Shown here: in pieces, positions 34,341-42,616 of the stretch
Layout of the letters: each line of letters begins with the position of its first letter
Position numbering within the stretch: the first letter of the stretch is position 1
From: Bdellovibrio sp. ZAP7
GTDB lineage: Bacteria > Bdellovibrionota > FAC87 > UBA2466
Direction: 5' to 3'
Length of the DNA: 64,000 bases
Assembly (NCBI GenBank): GCA_945878405.1
Contig: CAMCTJ010000004.1
Coordinates: 62,001-126,000 of the forward strand
Program-made: the position numbers and the translations under genes
The notes under the pieces: model-generated
The model's input: only the letters and a program-made list of their open reading frames with translations
Told to the model about the DNA's origin: nothing
The model's database searches: none

Positions 34341-35371
34341 TCGATGCCGATTTTCTCATTAGAAGTGTTAGAGAATCTGACCTAGAAGATCTGGAGCGTC
34401 TGAGCGAGCTCGTATACTTTATCAACTTACCCAGCAACCGAGATCTCCTGAAAGAAAAAATTCGAAAGTCCGTTGATTCGTTTAATGGTCAGATTCAAGA
34501 TAAATTTGAACGGGAATATATTTTCGTTTTGGTTGACCAAAAATCTTCAAGAGTAATTGGCACCTCAATGATCATTGCTCGACATGGTAGCCCTGATATT
34601 CCCCATATGTATTTTGAGCTTAAAGAGAAACAGAAATACAGTGAAACCATCCATGCTGGATTTATTCACAAAGTGCTCAGCCTCAAGTTTGATTCGGATG
34701 GTCCCACTGAAATTGGTGGATTGGTGATTGACCCGAGCTATCGCGGTCATAAACTTAAGCTGGGAAGAATTCTCTCTTTCTGTCGCTTTTCCTTTATGAA
34801 AATGAAGCGTCGATGGTTCAAAGATCGTGTGCTGTCGGAGCTCATGCCCCCCTTGTCAGAAAGTGGAGAAAGCTTGCTTTGGGAGGCTCTCGGGAGAAGA
34901 TTCACAAACCTTTCGTATCAAGATGCCGATCTCCTCTCACGGAAAAACAAGGAATTTATCACGTCTCTATTTCCCAAAGGAGATATTTACACTGTACTTT
35001 TGTCTGGTGAGGCCAGGGACGCCATTGGCAAGGTAGGCCCCGATACGGAACCCGTAAAACATATGCTGGAAAAAATCGGTTTCAAATGGCGTGAGCATAT
35101 CGACCCCTTTGATGGAGGTCCACACTACTGGGCCGATACCGATAAAATCACTTTAGTTAACCACACAAAGAAATATCACGCCCATCGAGACGCCCTCAAA
35201 AGCAGAACCGGTGAACGGGCGCTGGTCAGCATTTTTAAAGACGGTGAGTTCCGTTGCATGCAATCTCCCTTTGAACTTACAAGAGGCAAGGTACAATTAC
35301 CAAAAGCAGTTTTGGAATTAATGGAATTAACGGGGAGCGAAGAGGTTTTCCTTCTTCCTTTGGAATCATGA
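34337..35371 (+). CDS. astA: Arginine N-succinyltransferase-family protein
   Basis: A 344-residue protein of the AstA/AruF GNAT-like family, which succinylates arginine (or ornithine) with succinyl-CoA in the AST catabolic pathway. Family blocks seen include 'IRSVRESDLEDLERLSE', 'LPSNRDLL', 'TEIGGLVIDPSYRGHKLKLG', 'LSELMPP', 'DIYTVLL' and 'HIDPFDGGPHY'. Some positions differ from the strongest consensus (ELMPP for EMRG), so the acceptor could differ. The start overlaps the M20 stop (ATGA) and the stop overlaps the AstD-like gene. Confidence 0.82.
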   Translation: MIDADFLIRSVRESDLEDLERLSELVYFINLPSNRDLLKEKIRKSVDSFNGQIQDKFEREYIFVLVDQKSSRVIGTSMIIARHGSPDIPHMYFELKEKQKYSETIHAGFIHKVLSLKFDSDGPTEIGGLVIDPSYRGHKLKLGRILSFCRFSFMKMKRRWFKDRVLSELMPPLSESGESLLWEALGRRFTNLSYQDADLLSRKNKEFITSLFPKGDIYTVLLSGEARDAIGKVGPDTEPVKHMLEKIGFKWREHIDPFDGGPHYWADTDKITLVNHTKKYHAHRDALKSRTGERALVSIFKDGEFRCMQSPFELTRGKVQLPKAVLELMELTGSEEVFLLPLES

Positions 35372-36888
35372 CCACTCAACGTATTTACCTAGGAAATTAT
35401 TGGGGGGGCCATTTCGTTAAGGTCACCGATCCGAATGGGGTCATCCTCAGTCGAAATCCAGGAAATCTCGAAGAAAAGGCAGTTGAATTCCCCTTTGCCA
35501 ACAGTCATGTAGATGAAGCGATTCAGGCAGCAAAAAGAAGCCTGCCCATTTGGCGAAGGCTAACGGCTGCCGAAAGATTTTCTCACTTGAATCGCTATAG
35601 AGAAATTTTATCCCAACGAGCTGAGAGTCTGGCTTTGTTGGATAGTTTTGAAATTGGAAAGCCCCTTTGGGAATCCCGCTTGGAAATTGCTGATAGCCTA
35701 CGAGTGATTGATCACTTTTTACAACTGGGGAGTCAAACCACGTTAGAGACCAAGATTCCAGAAGCAAAACCGGGACTTGACGGAATGGTGAGGCACCATC
35801 CTATTGGGGTCATTGCAGTGGTCTCCCAGTCTGTGATGCCAATGGTCTCTATCCATCATCACTTTATTCCAGCTTTATTGAATGGAAACACGGTGGTTGT
35901 TAAAACAACAAAGTTTGCACCTGCTTTGGGTCAAGCTATTGCAGAGTGCGCACACGCAGCAGGACTGCCTGCCGGATCATTTAATTTTTTGCAGGGAGAT
36001 GGGGATATCGCCCGGCGACTCACAGGTCACCCTGAAGTAGATGGGGTCTTTTTCACTGGAACTCCGGAGACAACTATCGCCATAAAAAAGCAACTCTTGA
36101 ATGATTATTGGAAAATTCAAGTCATTCAAAGTGGTGGCAAGAACGCCTCGGTTGTTTGGGACGATTGCAATTATGATCTGACCTTAAAGAGTCTCCTCTT
36201 GTCGGCTTTTTCGGCATCAGGACAACGCTACACAAGCACCAGCCGAATCATTGTTCATAAAAAGCTTTACGAAAAACTACTCAAAGACTTTCACTCCCTT
36301 TGTAAGAAAATCCCCATTGGTTATGGACTGACCTCTACCTCCCCTGTCCCGTTGATGGGGCCCTTAGTAAGTGAACGCTTAGTAGAGGATTACGTTCGTT
36401 ATCAAGGCATTGCAGTGAGAGAGGGATGTGAGGAGATCATGCGCGGAAAGCCGCTCGAAAGAAATCCGAAGGGTTACTATGTTTCCCCATCGATTTACGC
36501 GATTTCCAAAGCTGATCCCAAGAGTGTTTATCAAAACTCAGAATTCTTTGGTCCTCAAGTTGCATTTTATCCGGTGTCGGATCTTGATGAAGCAATCGAG
36601 ATCACAAACCAAACCCAGTTTGGTTTGGTTGCTTCGTTATTTTCTTCCAATGTAAAACACTTTGAGCATTTTGCTCACGAGGCCAAAGTGGGGATCTGTC
36701 ATTGGAATCTCCCTTCGACTCAAGTCAGCTATAAATTGCCTTTTGTCGGTTTGCGAAAAAGTGGAAATATGCGTCCGATGGGCTCTTTCGCTGGCTACCA
36801 ATGCACATACCCAGTCAGTAGCCTCATTCTTCCTCCGGATTCGGTTGACACTTTTAAATTTCCTCAAGCTCTTACAGATTGGTTATGA
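35368..36888 (+). CDS. AstD-like aldehyde dehydrogenase, catalytic residues replaced
   Basis: A 506-residue aldehyde-dehydrogenase-fold protein closest by eye to succinylglutamate-semialdehyde dehydrogenase (AstD); it starts 'IYLGNYWGGHFV'. The NAD-binding 'FFTGTPET' is present. The catalytic cysteine motif GQRC reads GQRY (Tyr288, codon TAC at 36229), and the general-base motif LEMGGKN reads IQSGGKN (Gln254, codon CAA at 36127). The 34-residue spacing between the two equals that in active ALDHs, so the alignment is secure. It is probably not an active dehydrogenase. It overlaps astA upstream and ruvX downstream (ATGA), and the frame is intact throughout. Confidence 0.85.
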   Translation: MTTQRIYLGNYWGGHFVKVTDPNGVILSRNPGNLEEKAVEFPFANSHVDEAIQAAKRSLPIWRRLTAAERFSHLNRYREILSQRAESLALLDSFEIGKPLWESRLEIADSLRVIDHFLQLGSQTTLETKIPEAKPGLDGMVRHHPIGVIAVVSQSVMPMVSIHHHFIPALLNGNTVVVKTTKFAPALGQAIAECAHAAGLPAGSFNFLQGDGDIARRLTGHPEVDGVFFTGTPETTIAIKKQLLNDYWKIQVIQSGGKNASVVWDDCNYDLTLKSLLLSAFSASGQRYTSTSRIIVHKKLYEKLLKDFHSLCKKIPIGYGLTSTSPVPLMGPLVSERLVEDYVRYQGIAVREGCEEIMRGKPLERNPKGYYVSPSIYAISKADPKSVYQNSEFFGPQVAFYPVSDLDEAIEITNQTQFGLVASLFSSNVKHFEHFAHEAKVGICHWNLPSTQVSYKLPFVGLRKSGNMRPMGSFAGYQCTYPVSSLILPPDSVDTFKFPQALTDWL

Positions 36889-37349
36889 ACGAAACACCCA
36901 CTCGAATTATGGCACTTGATATTGGCTCGAAACGCACCGGCGTTGCACTCTCAGATGAGACGCGGCTTTTTGCAAGCCCACTCGTGACCGTGGAAGAAAC
37001 ACAAATCAAACCCTGGTTAGTAAAAATACAAAAGCTTGTTGAAGAACATGAGGTAGCGGAAGTACTCGTGGGATTGCCCTTGAATCAGTTCGGTGAAGAG
37101 GGCAAAGATGCTCTGAACATCAGAAGATATATTGCAGCGTTGCAAGGGGGCCTTAAGATCCCTGTGGTAGAATGGGACGAACGTTTTACAACGGTTCAGG
37201 CGGAGCGCACACTGTTAGAAGCCGATCTCTCTAGAAAAAACAGAAAAAAAGTGATCGATCAGGTAGCCGCTTGTATTATTCTTCAAGGTTACTTAGACAG
37301 TTTAAAGTTCAATCAAAATCTGGAAACATCCTCGTGGGACAACGACTAA
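36885..37349 (+). CDS. ruvX: RuvX/YqgF Holliday-junction-resolvase-like / pre-16S nuclease
   Basis: A 154-residue RNase H-fold protein with the N-terminal 'MALDIGSKRTGVALSD' (catalytic Asp), 'EVLVGLPLN' and 'VVEWDERFTT' motifs, and Asp in 'KVIDQVAACIIL'. Family members process the 5' end of 16S rRNA. The ATG at 36885 overlaps the previous stop. The next gene, mltG, begins within its last 16 bases, the common yqgF-mltG pairing. Confidence 0.92.
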   Translation: MNETPTRIMALDIGSKRTGVALSDETRLFASPLVTVEETQIKPWLVKIQKLVEEHEVAEVLVGLPLNQFGEEGKDALNIRRYIAALQGGLKIPVVEWDERFTTVQAERTLLEADLSRKNRKKVIDQVAACIILQGYLDSLKFNQNLETSSWDND

Positions 37350-38350
37350 ATACACATGGCTCTTTGAAATCAGCTCTAGCAGGACTTACTGCAATTGGCG
37401 GCTTGGCTTGTTTAGGGATGCTCCTTTTTCTTCTAAAAGGTAGCCCAAGTTCAGCAACGAAAGACATCCTCATCCCGAGAGGATTATCGTTAAAAGCAGT
37501 TTCTGAACTCTTAGCCAAAGAAGGGGTTGTCCAGCATCCCATTATTTTTCAAAATCTGCTGCGTTTCACTCGAGGCAGTAAAAAAGTGAGAGCAGGTGAA
37601 TTTCGCTTTCGGCCAGGAGCCAATTTATTAAATACGCTCAAAGTGCTTTATCAGTCGGACCCAATTACCCATTCCATTACCGTGCCGGAAGGTTGGAATG
37701 TGAGACAGATAGCGGCTTTGATTCAAGAAAAAGAACTCGGCCGTTCGGATCGATTTATTCAGTTAGCTCTTTCCCCCCAGTCAGCAAAGAAATATCAGCT
37801 CTCAACTCCCCACCTCGAGGGGTTTCTCTATCCCGACACTTATCTTTTTTCCCGAGTGGATGGCGAAGAAAAAATGTTGGAAACAATGGTGAATCGTTTT
37901 TTTCAAGAGTACAACGCACGATTCAAAAGCAGAATCCCGGCGTCCGGCATGACTTTAGAAAAGGTTATCACTTTGGCCTCTATTGTTGAAAAGGAAACTG
38001 GAAAAGCAGGCGAACGGCCACTGATTGCCTCCGTTTTCTTTAATCGCTTGAAAAAAGGAATGCGGCTACAGAGTGATCCCACTACTATTTATGGGATTGC
38101 TAATTTTAACGGCAATATCACCAAAGCAGATCTCCAACGGTGGACTCCCTATAACACCTATACGATTTCTGGCCTACCGCCTGGCCCCATTGCAAGTCCG
38201 GGGGGAGATGCCATTGAGGCGGTTCTAAAACCAGAATCCAGCGACTATCTGTACTTTGTAAGCGACAATAATGGCTCTCACTTTTTCACAAAAACGTATC
38301 AAGATCATTTACGGTTGGTTCGCAATTATCAAATACGCCGTCAAAACTAG
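37334..38350 (+). CDS. mltG: Endolytic murein transglycosylase MltG
   Basis: MltG cuts nascent peptidoglycan strands and acts as a terminase. The 338-residue protein has an N-terminal membrane anchor (AIGGLACLGMLLFLL), LysM-like 'GLSLKAVSELLAKEGVV', the catalytic Glu around 219-221 (IVEKETG), 'RLQSDPTTIYG' and 'NTYTISGLPPGPIASPG'. The start is taken as GTG at 37334, within the end of ruvX; the frame continues further upstream to 37271 inside ruvX without membrane or family features. Confidence 0.92.
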   Translation: MGQRLNTHGSLKSALAGLTAIGGLACLGMLLFLLKGSPSSATKDILIPRGLSLKAVSELLAKEGVVQHPIIFQNLLRFTRGSKKVRAGEFRFRPGANLLNTLKVLYQSDPITHSITVPEGWNVRQIAALIQEKELGRSDRFIQLALSPQSAKKYQLSTPHLEGFLYPDTYLFSRVDGEEKMLETMVNRFFQEYNARFKSRIPASGMTLEKVITLASIVEKETGKAGERPLIASVFFNRLKKGMRLQSDPTTIYGIANFNGNITKADLQRWTPYNTYTISGLPPGPIASPGGDAIEAVLKPESSDYLYFVSDNNGSHFFTKTYQDHLRLVRNYQIRRQN

Positions 38351-38359
38351 GAGGAAACG

Positions 38360-38839
38360 ATGAGTTCAGTCCAGACCACTCAAACCCCGGATGATTATTC
38401 CGTACTCATGACTGAACTGGTTCTTCCCCAACACACCAATGCTCTGGGAGCCATTTTCGGAGGCGTCGTCATGGGCTGGGTCGACATCGCAGGGGCGATT
38501 GCAGCTATGAGATTTGCAAGACGTCCCGTCGTGACAGTCTCCATCGATTCTCTCCACTTTATTGTGCCCATTAAAACGGGAAATACAGTTCTTACAAAAG
38601 CCAGAGTGACTTGGGCAGGAACAACCTCTATTGAAGTAGAAATTTTAGTAGAAGCTGAGAACAGCATCACTGGAGTCGTAAAAAAGGCGACTCATGCCTT
38701 TTTAACTTATGTAGCGGTTGATGATAATGGAGACCCTACTCCCGTCCCTAAATTCGTTCCCAAAACGCCCGAAGAAGAAAAACGGTACTTGGAAGCTGTT
38801 GAGAGAAGAAAACACCGCCTGAGATCTGGCAAAAACTAG
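38360..38839 (+). CDS. Acyl-CoA thioesterase, hotdog fold (YciA-like)
   Basis: A 159-residue hotdog thioesterase with 'NALGAIFGGVVMGWVDIAGA' (family N..G..fGG..m.wmD), 'SIDSLHFIVPI' and 'ATHAFLTYVAVD'. Such enzymes hydrolyse short to medium acyl-CoAs. AGGAGG lies just ahead of the ATG and overlaps the mltG stop region. The charged tail (EEEKRYLEAVERRKHRLR) is typical of BACH-like members. It overlaps the next minus-strand gene by four bases. Confidence 0.9.
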   Translation: MSSVQTTQTPDDYSVLMTELVLPQHTNALGAIFGGVVMGWVDIAGAIAAMRFARRPVVTVSIDSLHFIVPIKTGNTVLTKARVTWAGTTSIEVEILVEAENSITGVVKKATHAFLTYVAVDDNGDPTPVPKFVPKTPEEEKRYLEAVERRKHRLRSGKN

Positions 38840-39222
38840 TTTTGAGTTGCTTTTTTGATGTAGGCTACAATTTCAGCCAGAGAGTTGGCGGCTGTAAAAA
38901 CTTCTTTTACTCCGATCTTTTTCAGAGCTTGAGCATCGCTTTCGGGAATTACGCCTCCCCCTAAAACTTGAATATCTTCTGCTTTTCTCTCCTTCAGCAA
39001 TTGAAGGATTTCTGGAAATACCCTCTGGTGGGCTCCCGAGAGAATGCTGACACAAATGACTTTTACATCTTCTTGAATAGCCGAATTCACAATCATTTGA
39101 GGAGTCTGGTGCAAGCCGGTGTAGATAACTTCCATTCCAGCATCCCGCAGAGCATGGGCCAGAACCTTAGCTCCTCGATCGTGGCCATCCAGCCCTGGTT
39201 TTGCAACTAAAACCCGGATCAT
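38836..39222 (-). CDS. Stand-alone cobalamin-binding domain protein
   Basis: A 128-residue B12-binding domain with the DxHxxG motif as 'KPGLDGHDRGAKVLA', then 'SILSGAH' and 'GGGVIP', matching the small subunit or C-terminal domain of methylmalonyl-CoA mutase-type enzymes. A catalytic barrel subunit is not in the window, so its partner mutase must be elsewhere. The ATG overlaps the stop of the gene at 39222-39839 (TGATG). It is in an operon with a 3-hydroxyacyl-CoA dehydrogenase. Confidence 0.88.
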   Translation of the reverse strand: MIRVLVAKPGLDGHDRGAKVLAHALRDAGMEVIYTGLHQTPQMIVNSAIQEDVKVICVSILSGAHQRVFPEILQLLKERKAEDIQVLGGGVIPESDAQALKKIGVKEVFTAANSLAEIVAYIKKATQN

Positions 39223-39839
39223 CAGTGCTCCGTTTGTCCTTGCTTCCACTTTTTAGGGAAAATACAGACGACTTGTTTTTTTGCTTCAATGAATTGACGA
39301 ATATGCTGGTGAATTGCAGCCATATTTTCTTCTGTTGCTGGAGCAGCTGCTAATTCAAGGAACCGAACAGCAAACCGGTAGTTCTCAGCCACTATTTTTC
39401 TGGTGAAACTTCGCCAAGGAAGAGCCGGATATTTGGTAATTCGCTGATCACTTGCAGCGGTTAACCATTCCTTTGCCCATTTCAATTCAATTTTTGCTTC
39501 GTTTTTCAAAATGTCTTGGAATTCCTGGGGAATCCAATCCCCACACACTTCCAAAAAGTTTTGAAGAGTGAGCTGATCCCAATCGCGCAAAACTCCAAAC
39601 AGGTAAAGAATTTCCTCGTCCTGCAGACTCTCATTGGATTTCTGGAGAGCTAATAGGGCAGAAACATTGGCCGATCGCAAAGAACAAATAGCTGCTTCGA
39701 TTTTATCCCAGTTTTCTAATGAAGCATGGATTCCAACCAAAGGCGCTTTTTGTTTTTCAAGCTCTGAAACCTGTTGCTCGATTTCACTTGCTCCAACTGC
39801 TTTATCTACATTTAACTCAGGCAATCCCTCAATAAACAT
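39222..39839 (-). CDS. Unknown protein between B12-binding and 3-hydroxyacyl-CoA dehydrogenase genes
   Basis: A 205-residue, mostly helical protein (from [13 protein letters not shown]) with no motif I recognise. The start at 39839 has AGGGGGG just upstream and lies within the last codons of the dehydrogenase gene in another frame; a longer form from 39884 is possible. Its place between a B12-binding protein and an acyl-CoA enzyme suggests a role with the mutase system, for instance as a partner or chaperone, but that is only context. Confidence 0.65.
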   Translation of the reverse strand: MFIEGLPELNVDKAVGASEIEQQVSELEKQKAPLVGIHASLENWDKIEAAICSLRSANVSALLALQKSNESLQDEEILYLFGVLRDWDQLTLQNFLEVCGDWIPQEFQDILKNEAKIELKWAKEWLTAASDQRITKYPALPWRSFTRKIVAENYRFAVRFLELAAAPATEENMAAIHQHIRQFIEAKKQVVCIFPKKWKQGQTEH

Positions 39840-40689
39840 AGACCCCCCTATTGGTTTTTCGTCCTTTCCACCCTGCTTCGACATATTTTCGAAGGAGCGG
39901 TGCTGGACGATATTTAGTATCACCCAAATCACGATGGAGTACTTCCATCACAAAAAGACAAACGTCCAACCCTACGAAATCTGCAAGTTCTAAAGGACCC
40001 ATGGGAAAATTACAGCCAAGCTTCATCGCTGTGTCGATATCTTTTGCTGAAGCAAGCCCTTCTTGCAAAGCAAAGAAAGCTTCATTGATCATGGGCATCA
40101 GCACTCGATTCACCGCAAACCCAGGAGAATCTTTTGCTTCGATAAAAACCTTTCCCATTTTTTCTGCGACTTGCCTGACCACTTGAAAACATTTATCGCT
40201 TGTAGCAAGGCCCCGAATTCCCTCAACCAAAGTCATCAAGGGCACAGGGTTCATAAAATGCATGCCCGCCACAAGTTCTGGTCTTTTCGTATGGCTTGCC
40301 ACTTCCGTTACCGAAATAGAGGAAGTGTTGGTGGCAATGACTACCCCGGGAGAAAGGATTCGATCGAGATCAGAGAACAACTTAAACTTAATGTCTCTAT
40401 TTTCAGTCGCTGCCTCAATAACGAACTGACAGGACTTTAAATCTGAAATTTGAGTGGTGGAATTGAGCCTCTTTAAAATCGCCTCGGGGGATTCTTTGAG
40501 TTTTCCTTTTTCTGAGAGTTTGGAAAGACTTTTTGAAATCGTTTGAAGAGCTTTATCTAGCTGTTCTTTTGAAATATCAAAAATAAGGACTTGGTAACCA
40601 GCACTGGCCGCAACCTGAGCAATCCCATTACCCATAGTCCCTGAACCAATTACCCCGATTTTTTCAATGTGAGCCACGATGTCTGACAC
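39829..40689 (-). CDS. hbd: 3-hydroxybutyryl-CoA dehydrogenase
   Basis: A 286-residue 3-hydroxyacyl-CoA dehydrogenase with the NAD motif '[13 protein letters not shown]', catalytic '[10 protein letters not shown]' (His) and '[11 protein letters not shown]', and the C-terminal '[15 protein letters not shown]'. It interconverts 3-hydroxy- and 3-oxoacyl-CoA, probably four-carbon substrates. The start is GTG at 40689, with GGAGGT 8 bases upstream. It leads a minus-strand operon with an unknown protein and a B12-binding protein. Confidence 0.9.
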   Translation of the reverse strand: MSDIVAHIEKIGVIGSGTMGNGIAQVAASAGYQVLIFDISKEQLDKALQTISKSLSKLSEKGKLKESPEAILKRLNSTTQISDLKSCQFVIEAATENRDIKFKLFSDLDRILSPGVVIATNTSSISVTEVASHTKRPELVAGMHFMNPVPLMTLVEGIRGLATSDKCFQVVRQVAEKMGKVFIEAKDSPGFAVNRVLMPMINEAFFALQEGLASAKDIDTAMKLGCNFPMGPLELADFVGLDVCLFVMEVLHRDLGDTKYRPAPLLRKYVEAGWKGRKTNRGVYVY

Positions 40690-40767
40690 GATGTAGCACC
40701 TCCACTTGGCTTTTGACCTAGTAAAAGTACCAATGCCCGTGAAGGCCGTCAAACCGCTGGAACCAGT

Positions 40768-40811
40768 AAAAACACTTTGGCCCTGAGGACTCTAGAATCC
40801 ACAGGGCCAAA
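40768..40811 (-). terminator. Terminator of the second coiled-coil gene
   Basis: TTTGGCCCTG (40776-40785) pairs perfectly with CAGGGCCAAA (40802-40811) over a 16-base loop. On the minus strand it is followed by GTGTTTTT. Confidence 0.8.
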
Positions 40812-40843
40812 CTAAGAGGTTATCTCAAATCCCGAGCCGTCGT

Positions 40844-42316
40844 TTAGCGACGAATCGTGTGGTTTGGGTTAAACGGTGCCGTAGGTCCAAATGAAGTTCC
40901 TGAGTTTCGAGGAACGGTTGGGACCGTTGAGGCATTGAGACCGTTATTCAAGCTGCCATTATTACCGTTTGTGCTGCTCTGCGCTCTTTGAACTAAACTC
41001 TGGCGAATCTTGCTAGCAGTATCACAACCTTCCATTAGGGGTTGTAATGCAGGTCCAATTTGAGCTTGTAGATTTCTTACTGCATCCATCACGCCCACTG
41101 CTTCAACCAGCATTTTGCTTGGGTTTTTCGTGCTGCGAACCGCTCTTAAACGGTTAGGTAAATCTGTATTAAAGAATCCGCCAATCGTTCCCTGTAAGTT
41201 AGTTGCGATATCAGGGCAAGAGGTTGTGTAATCGCCTCGGAAGAAACCCATGCTATTAGCGCGTTGCTCTTGTGCTTGAGCATCTAGAGCTGCAACACGA
41301 CTTCCCACTCGGTTGATCAGGGTTCGTCTGGTGTTATCAATTTCTTGGAAGATGCCATCTGTTTCTTGAACGCAATTCTGTAACAGCTGAGAAGTAGATT
41401 GCTGGGCAACCATCATCATCATTTGTTGTTGTTGCTCGATACCCCGTGCAAACTCATCACCTAATTGTTGAACTCGGCTATCGTTATCTCGAATCTGGAA
41501 TAACTGCTCTGTGAAAGCTTGGAACTTGCCCACCAAGTCTGACTCCGCTTTCTTGAACTGAGATTTTGCTTCTGGGTTCTTTCTCTTCAATTTAGCTAAA
41601 CGAGATTCGATAGAATCTAAGCTGTCTAATTTTTCAAGCTCTTCAGGTTGAAGCGTTTGAGCGTCAAGCTCTTCGTTCTTAGCATTCAGCTCTTTTAAGT
41701 TGGAAATGAGCTCCAAAATCTTTTTTCGCTCTAAATTCTTAGCTTCGTCTGTTTTTTCTTCGAGTAAAGTCTGTGCTTTTCTTCTTAAGTAATCGACTTT
41801 ATCAGTACCAAAAGTTTGGGCGATTTGAAGTAAAGGACTAAAATCTACTCCGTTTTGACAAGAATTCGCTAAAGAACTTACATCGAAATCTGAAGGGTTA
41901 ATAAAAGCGCCAGAAGAAGAGAGCTGACTTGCGAGCCCTTGTGCTTCGTCTAACTTCACTGTGCGATCAGTAACTGCTTTTTTAATGAAAGCATCCATGG
42001 CAGGTCCCATGGCATTTACTTTTTTCAATTTCTTATGCCAGTTTTGAAGTTTCTGTTCTTCTTGGAAAAGTTCTTTCTTAGCGCCCGTGAGAACTTCATC
42101 TCCGATTTGGGTCAGCTCGGAACTAGCAGCAGCATTCAGGCTGTCCGCTGTATAAGCAGGATTAGCGCCTTTAAGAGCGACATCTACTTTAGATAAGTCC
42201 TTCTTAAAGCCGGCATTATAGTCATCGTAGCTCTCAGCACGGCTAATTCCTGAAAGGATAACCCCTGCGCTCAGTGCTACTGCAAAAACTGATTTACGAA
42301 CTACTAGCTTTTTCAT
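40844..42316 (-). CDS. Second secreted coiled-coil protein
   Basis: A 490-residue protein with a signal peptide (MKKLVVRKSVFAVALSAG, probable cleavage after SRA). Residues about 60-120 and 170-330 look like coiled coils, with a Gln/Met run (QQQQMMMM) around 290, and the tail is Asn/Ser/Thr-rich. Four cysteines are spread through the mature part and could form disulphides. GGAG precedes the ATG at 42316. Layout resembles the gene at 18272-20020, though sequence identity is not obvious by eye. A strong terminator follows. Confidence 0.75.
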   Translation of the reverse strand: MKKLVVRKSVFAVALSAGVILSGISRAESYDDYNAGFKKDLSKVDVALKGANPAYTADSLNAAASSELTQIGDEVLTGAKKELFQEEQKLQNWHKKLKKVNAMGPAMDAFIKKAVTDRTVKLDEAQGLASQLSSSGAFINPSDFDVSSLANSCQNGVDFSPLLQIAQTFGTDKVDYLRRKAQTLLEEKTDEAKNLERKKILELISNLKELNAKNEELDAQTLQPEELEKLDSLDSIESRLAKLKRKNPEAKSQFKKAESDLVGKFQAFTEQLFQIRDNDSRVQQLGDEFARGIEQQQQMMMMVAQQSTSQLLQNCVQETDGIFQEIDNTRRTLINRVGSRVAALDAQAQEQRANSMGFFRGDYTTSCPDIATNLQGTIGGFFNTDLPNRLRAVRSTKNPSKMLVEAVGVMDAVRNLQAQIGPALQPLMEGCDTASKIRQSLVQRAQSSTNGNNGSLNNGLNASTVPTVPRNSGTSFGPTAPFNPNHTIRR

Positions 42317-42616
42317 CAGACAACTCCACGAAAACAACATTCCACATACAAACTCAAAGACTACAGAGACCAGCTCTCAACCCAGAGAACGGCTCAGGGG
42401 CAGAATGTGCAAGCAGTCTGCCAAGGTAGGCACTTAAACTTTTCGGCTGGTGTTTCGCGAGAGGCGTGGGGTCTGTGCCGAAACACGCTTGGCCCCAAAT
42501 TACATTCCATAATTATTCCAGAATGTTACAAAGTGTAGAACTTTTTTATAGAGTGAAGATGCCTTAGACAGTGGGGAAAAGAACCATTATTTGGTAGCTA
42601 GGTGGAAGGAGAATGG
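42317..42616. other. Intergenic region upstream of second coiled-coil gene
   Basis: No gene is seen. A perfect 8-bp inverted repeat GTGTTTCG/CGAAACAC spans 42450-42486 and has no T run, so an mRNA-stabilising or regulatory role is as likely as termination. Confidence 0.4.

Noticed and set aside
35368-36888. Calling the AstD-like gene a pseudogene
   Set aside because: The frame is intact, length is normal and it is coupled on both sides; only the two catalytic codons differ.
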